Source: Duganella sacchari (GTDB lineage Bacteria > Pseudomonadota > Gammaproteobacteria > Burkholderiales > Burkholderiaceae_D). Taken from it: 64,000 nucleotides of DNA. The position numbers were made by a program, and so were the translations under genes. The notes beneath the pieces are model-generated. The model had not been told where the DNA came from. It worked only from the letters and a program-made list of their open reading frames with translations, and ran no database searches. Position 1 is the first letter of the stretch. Each line of letters starts with the position of its first letter. Shown one piece after another: positions 35,601 through 43,396 of this stretch. The stretch covers positions 1-64,000 of the forward strand of contig NZ_FRCX01000008.1 in NCBI RefSeq assembly GCF_900143065.1. Reading direction: 5' to 3'.

Positions 35601-35842
35601 TCGCGCTGGGCCTGGGCGCAGGCGCCGAGTTGCGCCAGCCGCTGGGCCTGGCGGTGGTGGGCGGCCTGATCTTCTCGCAAGTGATCACGCTGTACATCAC
35701 GCCGGTGATCTACCTGTTCCTCGACAAGTACAGTGGCACCGGTCCGATGAGCGACAAGGAAATCGCCGACGACGCCGCCACCCCGGCGCCGGAACGCGAA
35801 GCCGTCCACGCAGTGCCGTTGAAAGCCGTGAACAAGCATTGA
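32693..35842 (+). CDS. RND multidrug efflux permease (MdtC/AcrB-like)
   Basis: The 1049-residue product is a full-length HAE-1 type proton-driven pump: twelve expected membrane spans, two large periplasmic loops and the proton-relay Asp401-Asp402 pair in GLVVDDAIVVLEN of the fourth span. The N-terminus MNLSELCIRRPVMVVLLSA and the GIVKKNAIMMIDFA segment resemble MdtB/MdtC pumps. It should expel drugs, bile-like detergents or other amphiphiles. No outer-membrane channel gene is adjacent, so a TolC-type partner must come from elsewhere. The two-component genes upstream are candidate regulators. Confidence 0.94.
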   Translation: MNLSELCIRRPVMVVLLSATLILAGVLAYFYIPVAALPSYNTPVINVSADLPGAAPETMASSVALPLEKQFSTIAGLAMITSTNTLGNSSLTLEFDPSINVNEAAVDVQAALLRAQRQLPIEMTDLPSYRKVNPADAPVLFMTMNSPSLTLSELNDYAENLIAPSLSTLPGVAQVTVNGQKRFAVRIRAKSDLMNARNLTLDELQQAIKSANANTPLGILDGPSQTLTIQGNAQLMKAADYANLIVAQRNGEPVRLKDVADVQDSFQSTKAAGSYNGERSIVLLVQRQPDANTVQVVDGVRRLLPQFKAQLPASININLVNDRSVSIREAIHDVNLTLLLTVALVVMVIFLFLRRAAATFIPAITMPISLLGALALLYAFGYSLDNVSLLGITLAVGLVVDDAIVVLENIVRHIEMGKRPLEASLIGAKEMGFTIISISVSLVAVFIPIFFMPGVIGLMFHEFAVVVALSVLVSAAVSLMLVPMLASRLLPPDAIDPEHDKGNFIGRWFEAGFGALRDFYARTLDVSLRHRYIVLLAAFITFALTVVLYVTIPKGFFPEEDLGQIRVNTEASEDISSVALMDLQEKVAAVIKADPNVQDVTSFVGGGNTGRMFLVLKPRDQRKKMPQVLDSLRKATKQVPGIAVYLSPVQNLQLGGRQSKSRYQYTLQSVSPGALNEWAEKYMDRMRADQDFRDVTSDSQNKGLQASLKIDRDKANNLGVAIGDIRTALYLAFGERQVSTIYSPAASYYVILEAADADRQFDSALTRISVRNKSGQLVQLSSFATVERTIGPTAVNHQGQLQAITLSFNLAPDVPLGIATAKIDQWAADMHLPPSIITNYGGDAAVFQSSQGSQLILIVAALGVIYVLLGVLYESYIHPLTILAGLPSAAVGALLTLRLFNLDLTMIAIIGILMLIGIVKKNAIMMIDFALHAQRNEGLTPDVAIRQACILRFRPIMMTTMAALMGALPIALGLGAGAELRQPLGLAVVGGLIFSQVITLYITPVIYLFLDKYSGTGPMSDKEIADDAATPAPEREAVHAVPLKAVNKH

Positions 35843-35864
35843 GCGGTGACAAGCTGATCTGAAC

Positions 35865-35909
35865 ATCGCCTCTTTATCATGGGCAAGTTTTCCAGGATAA
35901 AGAGGCGAT
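35865..35909 (+). promoter_or_regulatory. Perfect 14-bp inverted repeat covering the 35913 ribosome binding site
   Basis: Bases 35865-35878 pair perfectly with 35896-35909 around a 17-base loop. The right arm contains AGAGG (35901-35905), the presumed Shine-Dalgarno, and ends 3 bases before the ATG. In RNA this would hide the ribosome site; as DNA it could be an operator. No T-run follows, so it is not a terminator of the pump gene. Confidence 0.6.
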
Positions 35910-35912
35910 ACG

Positions 35913-37622
35913 ATGCAACGCTATACCGTCACCCTGATCGGCATGGGTCCGCGCGGACTCAGCGTTTTTGAACGCCTCGCCGCCGCCGCGCTGGCCCGCC
36001 AGCTCCCCCTTGATATCGTGGTCGTCGATCCCGGCGAATGCGGGCAGGGCGCGCATCTGGCGCAGCAGCCGCCGTATTTGCTCATCAACACACTGGCCTG
36101 CCAGGTCACGCTGTTTCCCGCTGCTGGCGCTGTACAGCACGCGCCCGTCTGCGCGACGCCGACCCTGACGGAATGGGCGCGGCAGGCCGGCATCCCCGTC
36201 ACCGATGCCGACTATCTGCCGCGCAGCCTGCTGGGCGAGTACCTGGGCTGGTGTTATGCGCAAATTGCCGCCGCCTTGCCGGCTTGCGCCGCGCTGACCC
36301 ATCGCCGCCGGCTTGCCATCGACCTGCAGCGGCGTCAGGACGGCCGCTGCGAGGTGGTGCTTGAAGATGGCAGCGTGGTGGTGAGCGACTTTGTGTGCCT
36401 CACCACGGGCCATGGCGCCGGCCATGCCTATCCGGCACAGCAGCTGGCGCATATCGCTGCCGGTGCGCGCGTGGCGATCCAGGGACTGGGCCTGACCGCG
36501 CACGATGTGATTGCCGGCTTGACTGTGGGACGCGGCGGCAGCTTTGTCGCCAGCGGCAGCGGCTTGCGTTATCTGGCCTCCGGCCGCGAACCGCAGCTGA
36601 CGCTGTGCTCGCGCAACTGCCTGCCGTATGCCGCGCGCGGCATCAACCAGAAGGGCGTGGACGGCCGCCACCAGCCGCGCTACTTCACGCTGGATGCGGT
36701 GGCCATGCTGCGCCGCCAGTCGCTGATCCAGCGCGGCACCACCCAGCTGGACTTCGAACGCGACCTGTTGCCGCTGCTGAAGCGCGAAATGGCCGAGGTT
36801 TACCGCGCCACGCCTGGCGCCGCCGCGCGGGACAATGATGCGCTGTTTGCCGAACTGCTGTTTCCCACACAGGACCGGCAGTTCGCCTCGCTGGCCGAAT
36901 TCCGCCGCTATTTCCGCGACTGGCTGGAACGCGACCTGGCCGAGGCCCGCAAGGGTAATGTGGCCAGTCCCACCAAGGCCGCCACCGATGTGCTGCGCGA
37001 CGTGCGCGCGGTGCTGCAGGCCGTGGTCGAACATGGCGGCCTGACGCCGGCCTCGCATCGCCGCTACCTGGCGGTATATCACCCGGCCATCAACCGCACG
37101 GCGTTCGGGCCGCCGTTGCGGCGCAATGAGGAACTGCTGGCGCTGCTCGACGCCGGCGTCATCGCGCTCCATGCCGGCCCCGGCAACAGCATCGACGCCC
37201 ATACGCTGCGCACGCCGTTTGCCCAGGGCGTCGAATGCTGGACGGCGGATGTGATCGTGATGGCAAGACTGGCGGGGTTTTCGCCCAAAACCGACACATC
37301 CTTACTCATCCGTAATGTGTTGCAGCGCGGCCTCGTGCAGCCCTATTACAACGGCGATTTTCACCCCGGCGGCCTGGCCATCAACCGTGCCGGCCAACTG
37401 CTCGACGCGCAGGACAAAGTGCAGCCCGAGCTCTGGGCGCTGGGCTATCCGGCAGAGGGGCCGCACTACTACACCTATGCCTTGCCACGCCCGCAGCTGC
37501 GCTCGCGCCAGGTGTTGGATGCCGAACAATGCGTGATGGCCATGGCCGCTACAATGGAAGGGCATCGGGAGGACCGGCAGCCGTATGAGACCATGGCAGC
37601 GCAAGTTCATGGCACTGTGTAA
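35913..37622 (+). CDS. FAD/NAD(P)-binding oxidoreductase-like protein
   Basis: The 569-residue product opens with a dinucleotide-binding fold VTLIGMGPRGLSVFERL (GxGPxG) and has further conserved stretches such as PPYLLINTLACQVTLF, the typical NAD_binding_9 layout. Proteins of this group are often called HI0933-like or lysine/ornithine monooxygenase-like, but their substrates are mostly unknown. I do not assign a reaction. It is a single gene after the RND pump, with an unusual inverted repeat over its ribosome site. The next gene is on the same strand after a 137-base gap. Confidence 0.75.
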   Translation: MQRYTVTLIGMGPRGLSVFERLAAAALARQLPLDIVVVDPGECGQGAHLAQQPPYLLINTLACQVTLFPAAGAVQHAPVCATPTLTEWARQAGIPVTDADYLPRSLLGEYLGWCYAQIAAALPACAALTHRRRLAIDLQRRQDGRCEVVLEDGSVVVSDFVCLTTGHGAGHAYPAQQLAHIAAGARVAIQGLGLTAHDVIAGLTVGRGGSFVASGSGLRYLASGREPQLTLCSRNCLPYAARGINQKGVDGRHQPRYFTLDAVAMLRRQSLIQRGTTQLDFERDLLPLLKREMAEVYRATPGAAARDNDALFAELLFPTQDRQFASLAEFRRYFRDWLERDLAEARKGNVASPTKAATDVLRDVRAVLQAVVEHGGLTPASHRRYLAVYHPAINRTAFGPPLRRNEELLALLDAGVIALHAGPGNSIDAHTLRTPFAQGVECWTADVIVMARLAGFSPKTDTSLLIRNVLQRGLVQPYYNGDFHPGGLAINRAGQLLDAQDKVQPELWALGYPAEGPHYYTYALPRPQLRSRQVLDAEQCVMAMAATMEGHREDRQPYETMAAQVHGTV

Positions 37623-37759
37623 AGCAATTGATACATACGGTAACATCCGTCAAGGGCCGTAACTTGTACAGTGGCTACCCTGGAGCGGTTCCCAAAAGAG
37701 CGGGACTCTGGCACTATGGCCCCATTTTGACGACTTCTGCGTTCCACAAGGTTTGTATC

Positions 37760-38656
37760 TTGCACCACGATTCCCACATCCTCTCAGCGCACTCTGAATA
37801 CTGCGAGACTTGCGGCCAGCGCCTGCCGTCGGCGCAGCAGGGCTATGCGACGTGGGAACGCAAATCGAAGAACAACCGCATCGGCATCGGCATCTCCATC
37901 GCGCTGCACGTGCTGGGCGTGCTGTACTACCTGTTCGCGCCGTCGCACAAGCCGGTGCCGCCATCCACCGCCAAGCGCGGCGAAATGGTCTACATCGCGC
38001 CGCTGGCCGAACCCAAGAAGCCCAAGCCCGTCACCAAGCCGGAAACGCCAAAAGCCATCAAGCCGCCAACGCAGCAGCCGCGCAAGCAGGTCGTCAAGCG
38101 CAGCGAGCCGGCGCCGGCCGCGCCGAAACTGGAAACCTACGTGCCGCCGGTGCAGGCCAAGATGACGCCGCCGCCGGAGCAGGATATGTCGGAAATGATC
38201 GCCAAGCGCCGCGCCGCGCGTGAGGCGCAAAATCCGCAGCCGACGCCGCAGCCGCCCGCCGAGAGCGAAGCCGACCGCGCCAAGCGCATCGCCATGGCCA
38301 ACATCATGGGCGCCCAGGGCCGTTCGGCCTCGGGTGAGCGTGAGCAGAAGGGTGGCATGATTGAGATTGTGGACCTGCGCGCCAATTCGGCGCAGGTCAA
38401 GTTCCGTCACTGGAACTCGAACTTCAAACGGGAATGGCTGCAGGATGTGCGCGTCGACCGTGGCGCCGAGCAGGATATTGAAACCGCCGTCGTCAAGCGG
38501 CTCATGGAGCTGATTCGCAAGGACTGGCCGGAAGAAGTGCCGTTCCAGTCGCAGCGTCTGGGCAAGACCATCGTGCTGGGCACCCGTCCGTCGGACGAGG
38601 CCCAGATGTCGGCGTTCCTGATGAAAGAATTCTTCCCGGATTACCGCCGACGTTAA
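37760..38656 (+). CDS. Pro/Lys-rich single-span membrane protein with CxxC motif
   Basis: I do not recognise a named family. From TTG 37760 (AAGG 9 bases upstream) the product has 298 residues: an N-terminal EYCETCGQRLPSA motif like half a zinc ribbon, a membrane span (IGIGISIALHVLGVLYYLFA), a long Pro/Lys-rich stretch (PKKPKPVTKPETPKAIKPP) like the TonB spacer, and a folded C-terminal domain of about 100 residues containing AQVKFRHWNSNFKREWLQDV. A TTG at 37628 would add 44 residues with no Shine-Dalgarno. The layout suggests an inner-membrane protein reaching through the periplasm, but the C-terminal domain is not a recognisable TonB domain. Confidence 0.65.
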   Translation: MHHDSHILSAHSEYCETCGQRLPSAQQGYATWERKSKNNRIGIGISIALHVLGVLYYLFAPSHKPVPPSTAKRGEMVYIAPLAEPKKPKPVTKPETPKAIKPPTQQPRKQVVKRSEPAPAAPKLETYVPPVQAKMTPPPEQDMSEMIAKRRAAREAQNPQPTPQPPAESEADRAKRIAMANIMGAQGRSASGEREQKGGMIEIVDLRANSAQVKFRHWNSNFKREWLQDVRVDRGAEQDIETAVVKRLMELIRKDWPEEVPFQSQRLGKTIVLGTRPSDEAQMSAFLMKEFFPDYRRR

Positions 38657-38665
38657 ACCCGCGGC

Positions 38666-39673
38666 TTACTGGGCCTTGAGCTTGCGCGCCACGTCCAGCG
38701 CAAAGTAGGTCAGGATGCCGTCGGCGCCGGCGCGCTTGAAGGCCAGCATCGATTCCATCATCACCTTGTCGTGGTCCAGCCAGCCGTTTTGCGCGGCGGC
38801 CTTGAGCATGGCGTACTCGCCGCTGACCTGGTAGGCAAAGGTCGGCACCTTGAATTCATCTTTCACACGGCGCACGATGTCCAGGTAAGGCATGCCGGGC
38901 TTGACCATGACCATGTCGGCGCCTTCGGCCAGGTCCAGGCCGACTTCGCGCAGCGCTTCATCGCTATTGCCCGGGTCCATCTGGTACTGGTTTTTGTCGC
39001 CCTTGCCCAGGTTCTTGGCCGACCCGACCGCATCGCGGAACGGGCCGTAGAACGCCGACGCATACTTGGCCGAGTAGGCCATGATGCGAGTGTGGATGTG
39101 GCCGGCCGCTTCCAGCGCCTCGCGGATGGCGCCGATACGGCCGTCCATCATGTCCGATGGCGCCACCACGTCTACCCCTGCCTCTGCCTGGCACAGGGCC
39201 TGGCGCACCAGCAGGTCGGTGGTGATGTCGTTGATGACGTAGCCGTTGTCATCGATCACGCCGTCCTGGCCGTGGCTGGTGTACGGGTCGAGCGCCACGT
39301 CGGTCAGGATGCCCAGCTCCGGGAACGCCTGCTTGAGTGCGCGCACGGCGCGTGGCACCAGGCCGTCCGGGTTGGTGGCCTCGATGCCGTCCGGGGTTTT
39401 CTTGGCCGCATCGATGACCGGGAACAGCGCCAGCACCGGAATCCCCAGCGCCACGCATTCTTCCGCCACCTTCAGCAGCAGGTCCACCGAGACGCGCTCC
39501 ACGCCCGGCATGGACGCCACGGCCTCACGCTGGTGCGTGCCTTCGAGGATGAATACAGGGTAGATCAGGTCGGCGCTGGTGACGACGTTTTCGCGCATCA
39601 GCGCGCGGGAGAACGGATCGCGGCGCATGCGGCGCATGCGGATCGCGGGGAATTGCGCAGAAACTTTAGTCAT
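38666..39673 (-). CDS. hemB: Delta-aminolevulinic acid dehydratase (porphobilinogen synthase)
   Basis: HemB joins two 5-aminolevulinate molecules to form porphobilinogen, an early haem step. The 335-residue product has both Schiff-base lysine regions (MAYSAKYASAFYGPF and MVMVKPGMPYLDIV). The metal segment reads DVALDPYTSHGQDG: the catalytic zinc cysteines of the E. coli type are replaced, so this is the magnesium-type enzyme, as in Pseudomonas. Start ATG 39673 is preferred to a GTG at 39682. It overlaps the end of yihA by 8 bases, so the two are co-transcribed. Haem demand in this region is high (cytochrome c, MsrQ). Confidence 0.96.
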   Translation of the reverse strand: MTKVSAQFPAIRMRRMRRDPFSRALMRENVVTSADLIYPVFILEGTHQREAVASMPGVERVSVDLLLKVAEECVALGIPVLALFPVIDAAKKTPDGIEATNPDGLVPRAVRALKQAFPELGILTDVALDPYTSHGQDGVIDDNGYVINDITTDLLVRQALCQAEAGVDVVAPSDMMDGRIGAIREALEAAGHIHTRIMAYSAKYASAFYGPFRDAVGSAKNLGKGDKNQYQMDPGNSDEALREVGLDLAEGADMVMVKPGMPYLDIVRRVKDEFKVPTFAYQVSGEYAMLKAAAQNGWLDHDKVMMESMLAFKRAGADGILTYFALDVARKLKAQ

Positions 39674-40376
39674 TGCTGTCACTTTCTACATCGGGAGGAG
39701 GGACGTCTTCGTCGTCCAGCAGTCCCGCCAGTTCAAGAATCTTGTCGTTGGCTTCATCGATGCCCACGCGCTTGATGGCGGAAAACAGCTGTACGGTGAA
39801 CGGGAAACCTTCACCGTCTTCGTCCACATAGCTGTCCAGCTTGGCTTTGGCCTGGCGCAGCACGTTGACGGATTCGTTACGGTTCAGCTTGTCAATCTTG
39901 GTCAAAATGCAATGAATCGGCTTGCCGGTCGGGGCGAACCATTCGAGCATCTGCACGTCGAGCTCGGTGAACGGGCGGCGCGAGTCCATAATCAGGATCA
40001 GCGCGGCCAGCTGGTCGCGGCGCTGGACGTAGTCGCCCAGCAGGCGCTGCCAGTGCAGCTTGGCCGAGCCGGACACTTCCGCATAGCCGTAGCCCGGCAA
40101 GTCGACCAGCAGCGCCTGGATTTCCTCGACGATGGTCGGATCCTTGCGGTGCTGTGCGACGTGGGCGCCACCGATCGAGAAGAAGTTGATGTGCTGGGTA
40201 CGGCCAGGGGTCTTGGACGCAAACGCCAGGCCCTTCTGGTTACACAGAATATTGATGGCGGTCGATTTACCGGCATTGGAACGACCTGCAAAAGCAATCT
40301 CCGGCACTTGGGTGTCAGGGAGGTCGCGTAATTGGTTAACGGTCGTGAAGAAACGGGCTTGCCAGAGTTTGGACAT
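39666..40376 (-). CDS. yihA: Ribosome biogenesis GTPase YihA/YsxC (EngB)
   Basis: This small GTPase helps assemble the large ribosomal subunit. The 236-residue product contains G1 AGRSNAGKSTAIN, G3 LVDLPGYGYAEV and G4 ILTKIDKLNR, in the family order, and a short acidic C-terminal tail (DDEDVPPPDVESDSND). It stands divergent from the cytochrome c gene across a 150-base region and overlaps hemB. Confidence 0.96.
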   Translation of the reverse strand: MSKLWQARFFTTVNQLRDLPDTQVPEIAFAGRSNAGKSTAINILCNQKGLAFASKTPGRTQHINFFSIGGAHVAQHRKDPTIVEEIQALLVDLPGYGYAEVSGSAKLHWQRLLGDYVQRRDQLAALILIMDSRRPFTELDVQMLEWFAPTGKPIHCILTKIDKLNRNESVNVLRQAKAKLDSYVDEDGEGFPFTVQLFSAIKRVGIDEANDKILELAGLLDDEDVPPPDVESDSND

Positions 40377-40526
40377 GGGGGAGTGGGGAAAAAAGCAACA
40401 GTTTAAAGCAGGTATTTTTTTAAGCTATTGTACAATGAGTAGTTCCCAAGTGCTTCTACGCACGGTCTGGTGCTGCGCAGGTACACTTTGGTGCACAACT
40501 TTTTAGACTCCTACTAGGGTGCTTGA

Positions 40527-41192
40527 ATGAATAGTGTGTTTTCACCTTTTGTAAAATCCCTGCTCGTCGCTTTGATCGCCGTGACGGCCACTGCCTCCGC
40601 GGACGACAAGAAGCCAGCCCCTGCCGCTCCGAAAATTGATCCGGCCAAAGGCGCCACCCTGTTTACCGACGGCGACAACGCCCGCGGTCTGCCGGCCTGC
40701 GTGTCCTGCCATGGCGCCGGCGGCAATTCCACCATCGCGGTCAATCCCAAGCTGGCTGGCCAGCACGAAGGATATATTTACAAGCAGCTGGTGAACTTTA
40801 CGACCGCCGACCGGAATCAACCGGTCATGACGACCTACGCCAAGATGCTGACCGATGAGGAAAAGCACAACGTCGCGGCATGGCTGGCAACGCAGCAGCA
40901 GAAACCGGGCGCGGCCAAGAGCAAGGATACGATTGAGCTGGGCAAGAAGATTTACCGTGGCGGCATCGCCGAGAAGAGCGTGCCGGCCTGTGCCAGCTGT
41001 CACGGCGCGTCGGGTGCGGGGATTCCCGTGCAGTACCCGCGCATCGCTGGCCAGCATCAGGACTACACGGTTGCTCAGCTGGGCCTGTTCAAGGCGGGGA
41101 CCCGCAAGAGCATCGAGATGGCGCCCATTTCGAAGCGCCTGTCCGACGAGGAAATGAAGGCCGTTGCGGATTACGTAGCAGGCTTGAAATAA
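40527..41192 (+). CDS. Dihaem c-type cytochrome (cytochrome c4-like)
   Basis: The 221-residue exported protein has a signal peptide (about 1-23) and two class-I cytochrome domains, each with a haem-binding CxxCH: CVSCHGAGG and CASCHGASG. The distal methionine candidates are QPVMTTYAKML and IEMAPISKRL. This is the architecture of cytochrome c4, an electron carrier from the bc1 complex to terminal oxidases. The cytochrome c assembly genes ResB and CcsB follow, a frequent betaproteobacterial arrangement. A terminator lies directly after it. Confidence 0.92.
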   Translation: MNSVFSPFVKSLLVALIAVTATASADDKKPAPAAPKIDPAKGATLFTDGDNARGLPACVSCHGAGGNSTIAVNPKLAGQHEGYIYKQLVNFTTADRNQPVMTTYAKMLTDEEKHNVAAWLATQQQKPGAAKSKDTIELGKKIYRGGIAEKSVPACASCHGASGAGIPVQYPRIAGQHQDYTVAQLGLFKAGTRKSIEMAPISKRLSDEEMKAVADYVAGLK

Positions 41193-41227
41193 ACTTGATT
41201 TCTCGGCATGACTGAGGAAAAAGAAGG

Positions 41228-41258
41228 GGGCGGCGGCGTGAGCATGCCGCCCTTTTTG
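41228..41258 (+). terminator. Intrinsic terminator after the cytochrome c gene
   Basis: GGGCGGC (41228-41234) pairs with GCCGCCC (41246-41252) and five Ts follow. It separates the cytochrome transcript from ResB. Confidence 0.75.
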
Positions 41259-41304
41259 TTGGTATGCTGCGGCTGCCACCATTAATTAAAGAACTTGAAT
41301 ACGC

Positions 41305-43386
41305 ATGAGTAGCCCAAGTACCACCGGCATCCAGCTGAAAACCCGCCGCCCCCTCGTGGGCGAAGTCGTTGAACTGATTTCCTCCATGCGTTTCGCCATC
41401 GCCCTGCTGGCGATGATCGCGATTGCCGCCGTGGTCGGCACGGTCATGAAGCAGGGCGAGGCCAGCACCAGCTACATCAACCAGTTCGGGCCGTTCTGGT
41501 ATGAAGTGTTCCGCAAAATCGGCCTGTACACGGTCTACTCGGCGTGGTGGTTCCTGCTGCTGATGGCCGTGCTGGTACTTTCCACCTCGCTGTGCATCGT
41601 GCGCAACGCGCCCAAGATGCTGAAGGACATGCGCAGCTGGCGCGAGAACGTGCGCGAACAGTCGCTGCTGAACTTCCACCACAAGATGCAATGGCGTTCG
41701 CCGCTGGCGCGCACCGCGCTGGCGCAGCAGAGCGCGGCGCGGCTGGCCGACGCCGGCTACCAGGTCAAGCTGGTGGAGAAAGACCATGGCACGCTGGTCG
41801 CCGCCAAGCAGGGCGCCGCCAACAAGTTCGGCTACATCTTTGCGCACTCCGCCATCGTGGTGATCTGCCTGGGCGCCGTCATGGATTCGGACGTGCCGAT
41901 CCGCCTGCAGGAATGGTTCCTCGGCAAAACGCCATTCAATGGCAGCGGCCTGATTTCGCAAGTGCCGCAGGCCAGCCGCCTGAGCACCAGCAACCCTACC
42001 TTCCGCGGCAATACCATGATCCCGGAAGGCCAGACCAGCAATACCGCCGTGCTCACACGCCCGGATGGCGTGCTGATCCAGGAGCTGCCGTTCACCATCA
42101 GCCTGAAAAAATTCACCATCGATTTCTACAGCACCGGCATGCCCAAGCTGTTTGCCAGCGACGTGGAAGTGCGCGAGAACGAGAGCGGCAAAATCACCAA
42201 GGGCACCATCGAGGTCAACAAGCCGCTCATCGTCAACGGCATCGCCATCTACCAGTCCAGCTTTGAGGATGGCGGCAGCAAGCTCAAACTGACCGGCTTC
42301 CCGATGGTGGGCACCATCAACAACCGCTTCGATATCGCCGGCGAGGTCAACGGCACCACGCCGATGGGCGACGCCTACACGGTGGAATGGTCGGGCTTCC
42401 GTCCGTTCAACGTCGAGAATATCGCGCCCGTTGATGATGCGCGCGCCGTCAAAAAAGGCGTGAGCCTGGCCGACGAGCTGGACAAGCACACCGGCTCGGC
42501 CGGCAAGAACGCCGTCAATAAAGACCTGAAAAACATCGGCCCGAGCGTCAGCTACAAGCTGCGCGACAAGACTGGCCAGGCGCGCGAGTTCAACAACTAC
42601 ATGCAGCCGGTCACCATCGACGGCGCCACCGTGTTCCTGGCCGGCATGCGCGCCAACCCGTCGGACAACTTCAGCTACCTGCGCATTCCCGCCGACGACG
42701 GCCACAGCGTCAACGAATGGATGCGTCTGCGCGCCGCGCTGCAGAATGCCGACCTGCGCGCCGCCGCCGCCCAGCGCTACGCCCAGCGCGCCATGCCGCA
42801 GGCGGCCAGCAACGACGCGCTGCGCGTGCAATTGCAGGCCGCCGCCGAAAAAGGCCTGACCATCTTCGCCGGTGACGATAAGATGGCCGGCTTTGCCGCC
42901 GTCGCCAAGTTCCTCGAAAAAATGCCGGAAGAAGCGCTCAAGAAAAACGCCGACGTCTTCATGCGTATCCTGAACGCCAGCCTGTGGGACTTGTGGCAGA
43001 TTGCCCGTATCAAGGATGGCTTGCCGGCCGTGGTGGAAGACGAACAGCACGCGCGCTTCCTCAACCTGGCCATCAACGCGCTGTCGGATGCCTTCTTCTA
43101 CGGCGCTCCCGTGTATCTGCAGCTGGACGACTTTACCCACGTGCAGGCCTCGGTGTTCCAGGTCACGCGCTCGCCGGGCAAGAGCGTGGTCTACCTGGGC
43201 TGCCTGTTCCTGGTGCTGGGCGTGTTTGCCATGTTCTACATCCGCGAACGCCGCCTGTGGATCTGGATCAAGGACGACGCTGCCGGCAGCGAAGCACTGA
43301 TGGCCATGAGCACCCAGCGCAAGACGCTGGACTTTGAGCGCGAATTTGAAGTACTGAAAGAAAAACTGCCGCAATCGGCGGCTTAA
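41305..43386 (+). CDS. resB: Cytochrome c biogenesis protein ResB (CcsB-type, system II)
   Basis: ResB works with CcsA/ResC to carry haem to the periplasm and attach it to apocytochromes. The 693-residue product has three early membrane spans (including FAIALLAMIAIAAVVGTVM), a very large periplasmic domain and a last span near residues 620-645 (SVVYLGCLFLVLGVFAMFYI). That matches the ResB family of betaproteobacteria. CcsB follows after 10 bases in the same operon. DsbD, encoded at 26617, is a likely reductant source for this pathway. Confidence 0.94.
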   Translation: MSSPSTTGIQLKTRRPLVGEVVELISSMRFAIALLAMIAIAAVVGTVMKQGEASTSYINQFGPFWYEVFRKIGLYTVYSAWWFLLLMAVLVLSTSLCIVRNAPKMLKDMRSWRENVREQSLLNFHHKMQWRSPLARTALAQQSAARLADAGYQVKLVEKDHGTLVAAKQGAANKFGYIFAHSAIVVICLGAVMDSDVPIRLQEWFLGKTPFNGSGLISQVPQASRLSTSNPTFRGNTMIPEGQTSNTAVLTRPDGVLIQELPFTISLKKFTIDFYSTGMPKLFASDVEVRENESGKITKGTIEVNKPLIVNGIAIYQSSFEDGGSKLKLTGFPMVGTINNRFDIAGEVNGTTPMGDAYTVEWSGFRPFNVENIAPVDDARAVKKGVSLADELDKHTGSAGKNAVNKDLKNIGPSVSYKLRDKTGQAREFNNYMQPVTIDGATVFLAGMRANPSDNFSYLRIPADDGHSVNEWMRLRAALQNADLRAAAAQRYAQRAMPQAASNDALRVQLQAAAEKGLTIFAGDDKMAGFAAVAKFLEKMPEEALKKNADVFMRILNASLWDLWQIARIKDGLPAVVEDEQHARFLNLAINALSDAFFYGAPVYLQLDDFTHVQASVFQVTRSPGKSVVYLGCLFLVLGVFAMFYIRERRLWIWIKDDAAGSEALMAMSTQRKTLDFEREFEVLKEKLPQSAA

Positions 43387-43396
43387 GCAGGAGAAA

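Noticed and set aside
37628..38656. TonB protein assignment for the Pro/Lys-rich membrane protein
   Set aside because: The spacer is TonB-like, but the C-terminal domain lacks TonB family features and no ExbB/ExbD genes are near.
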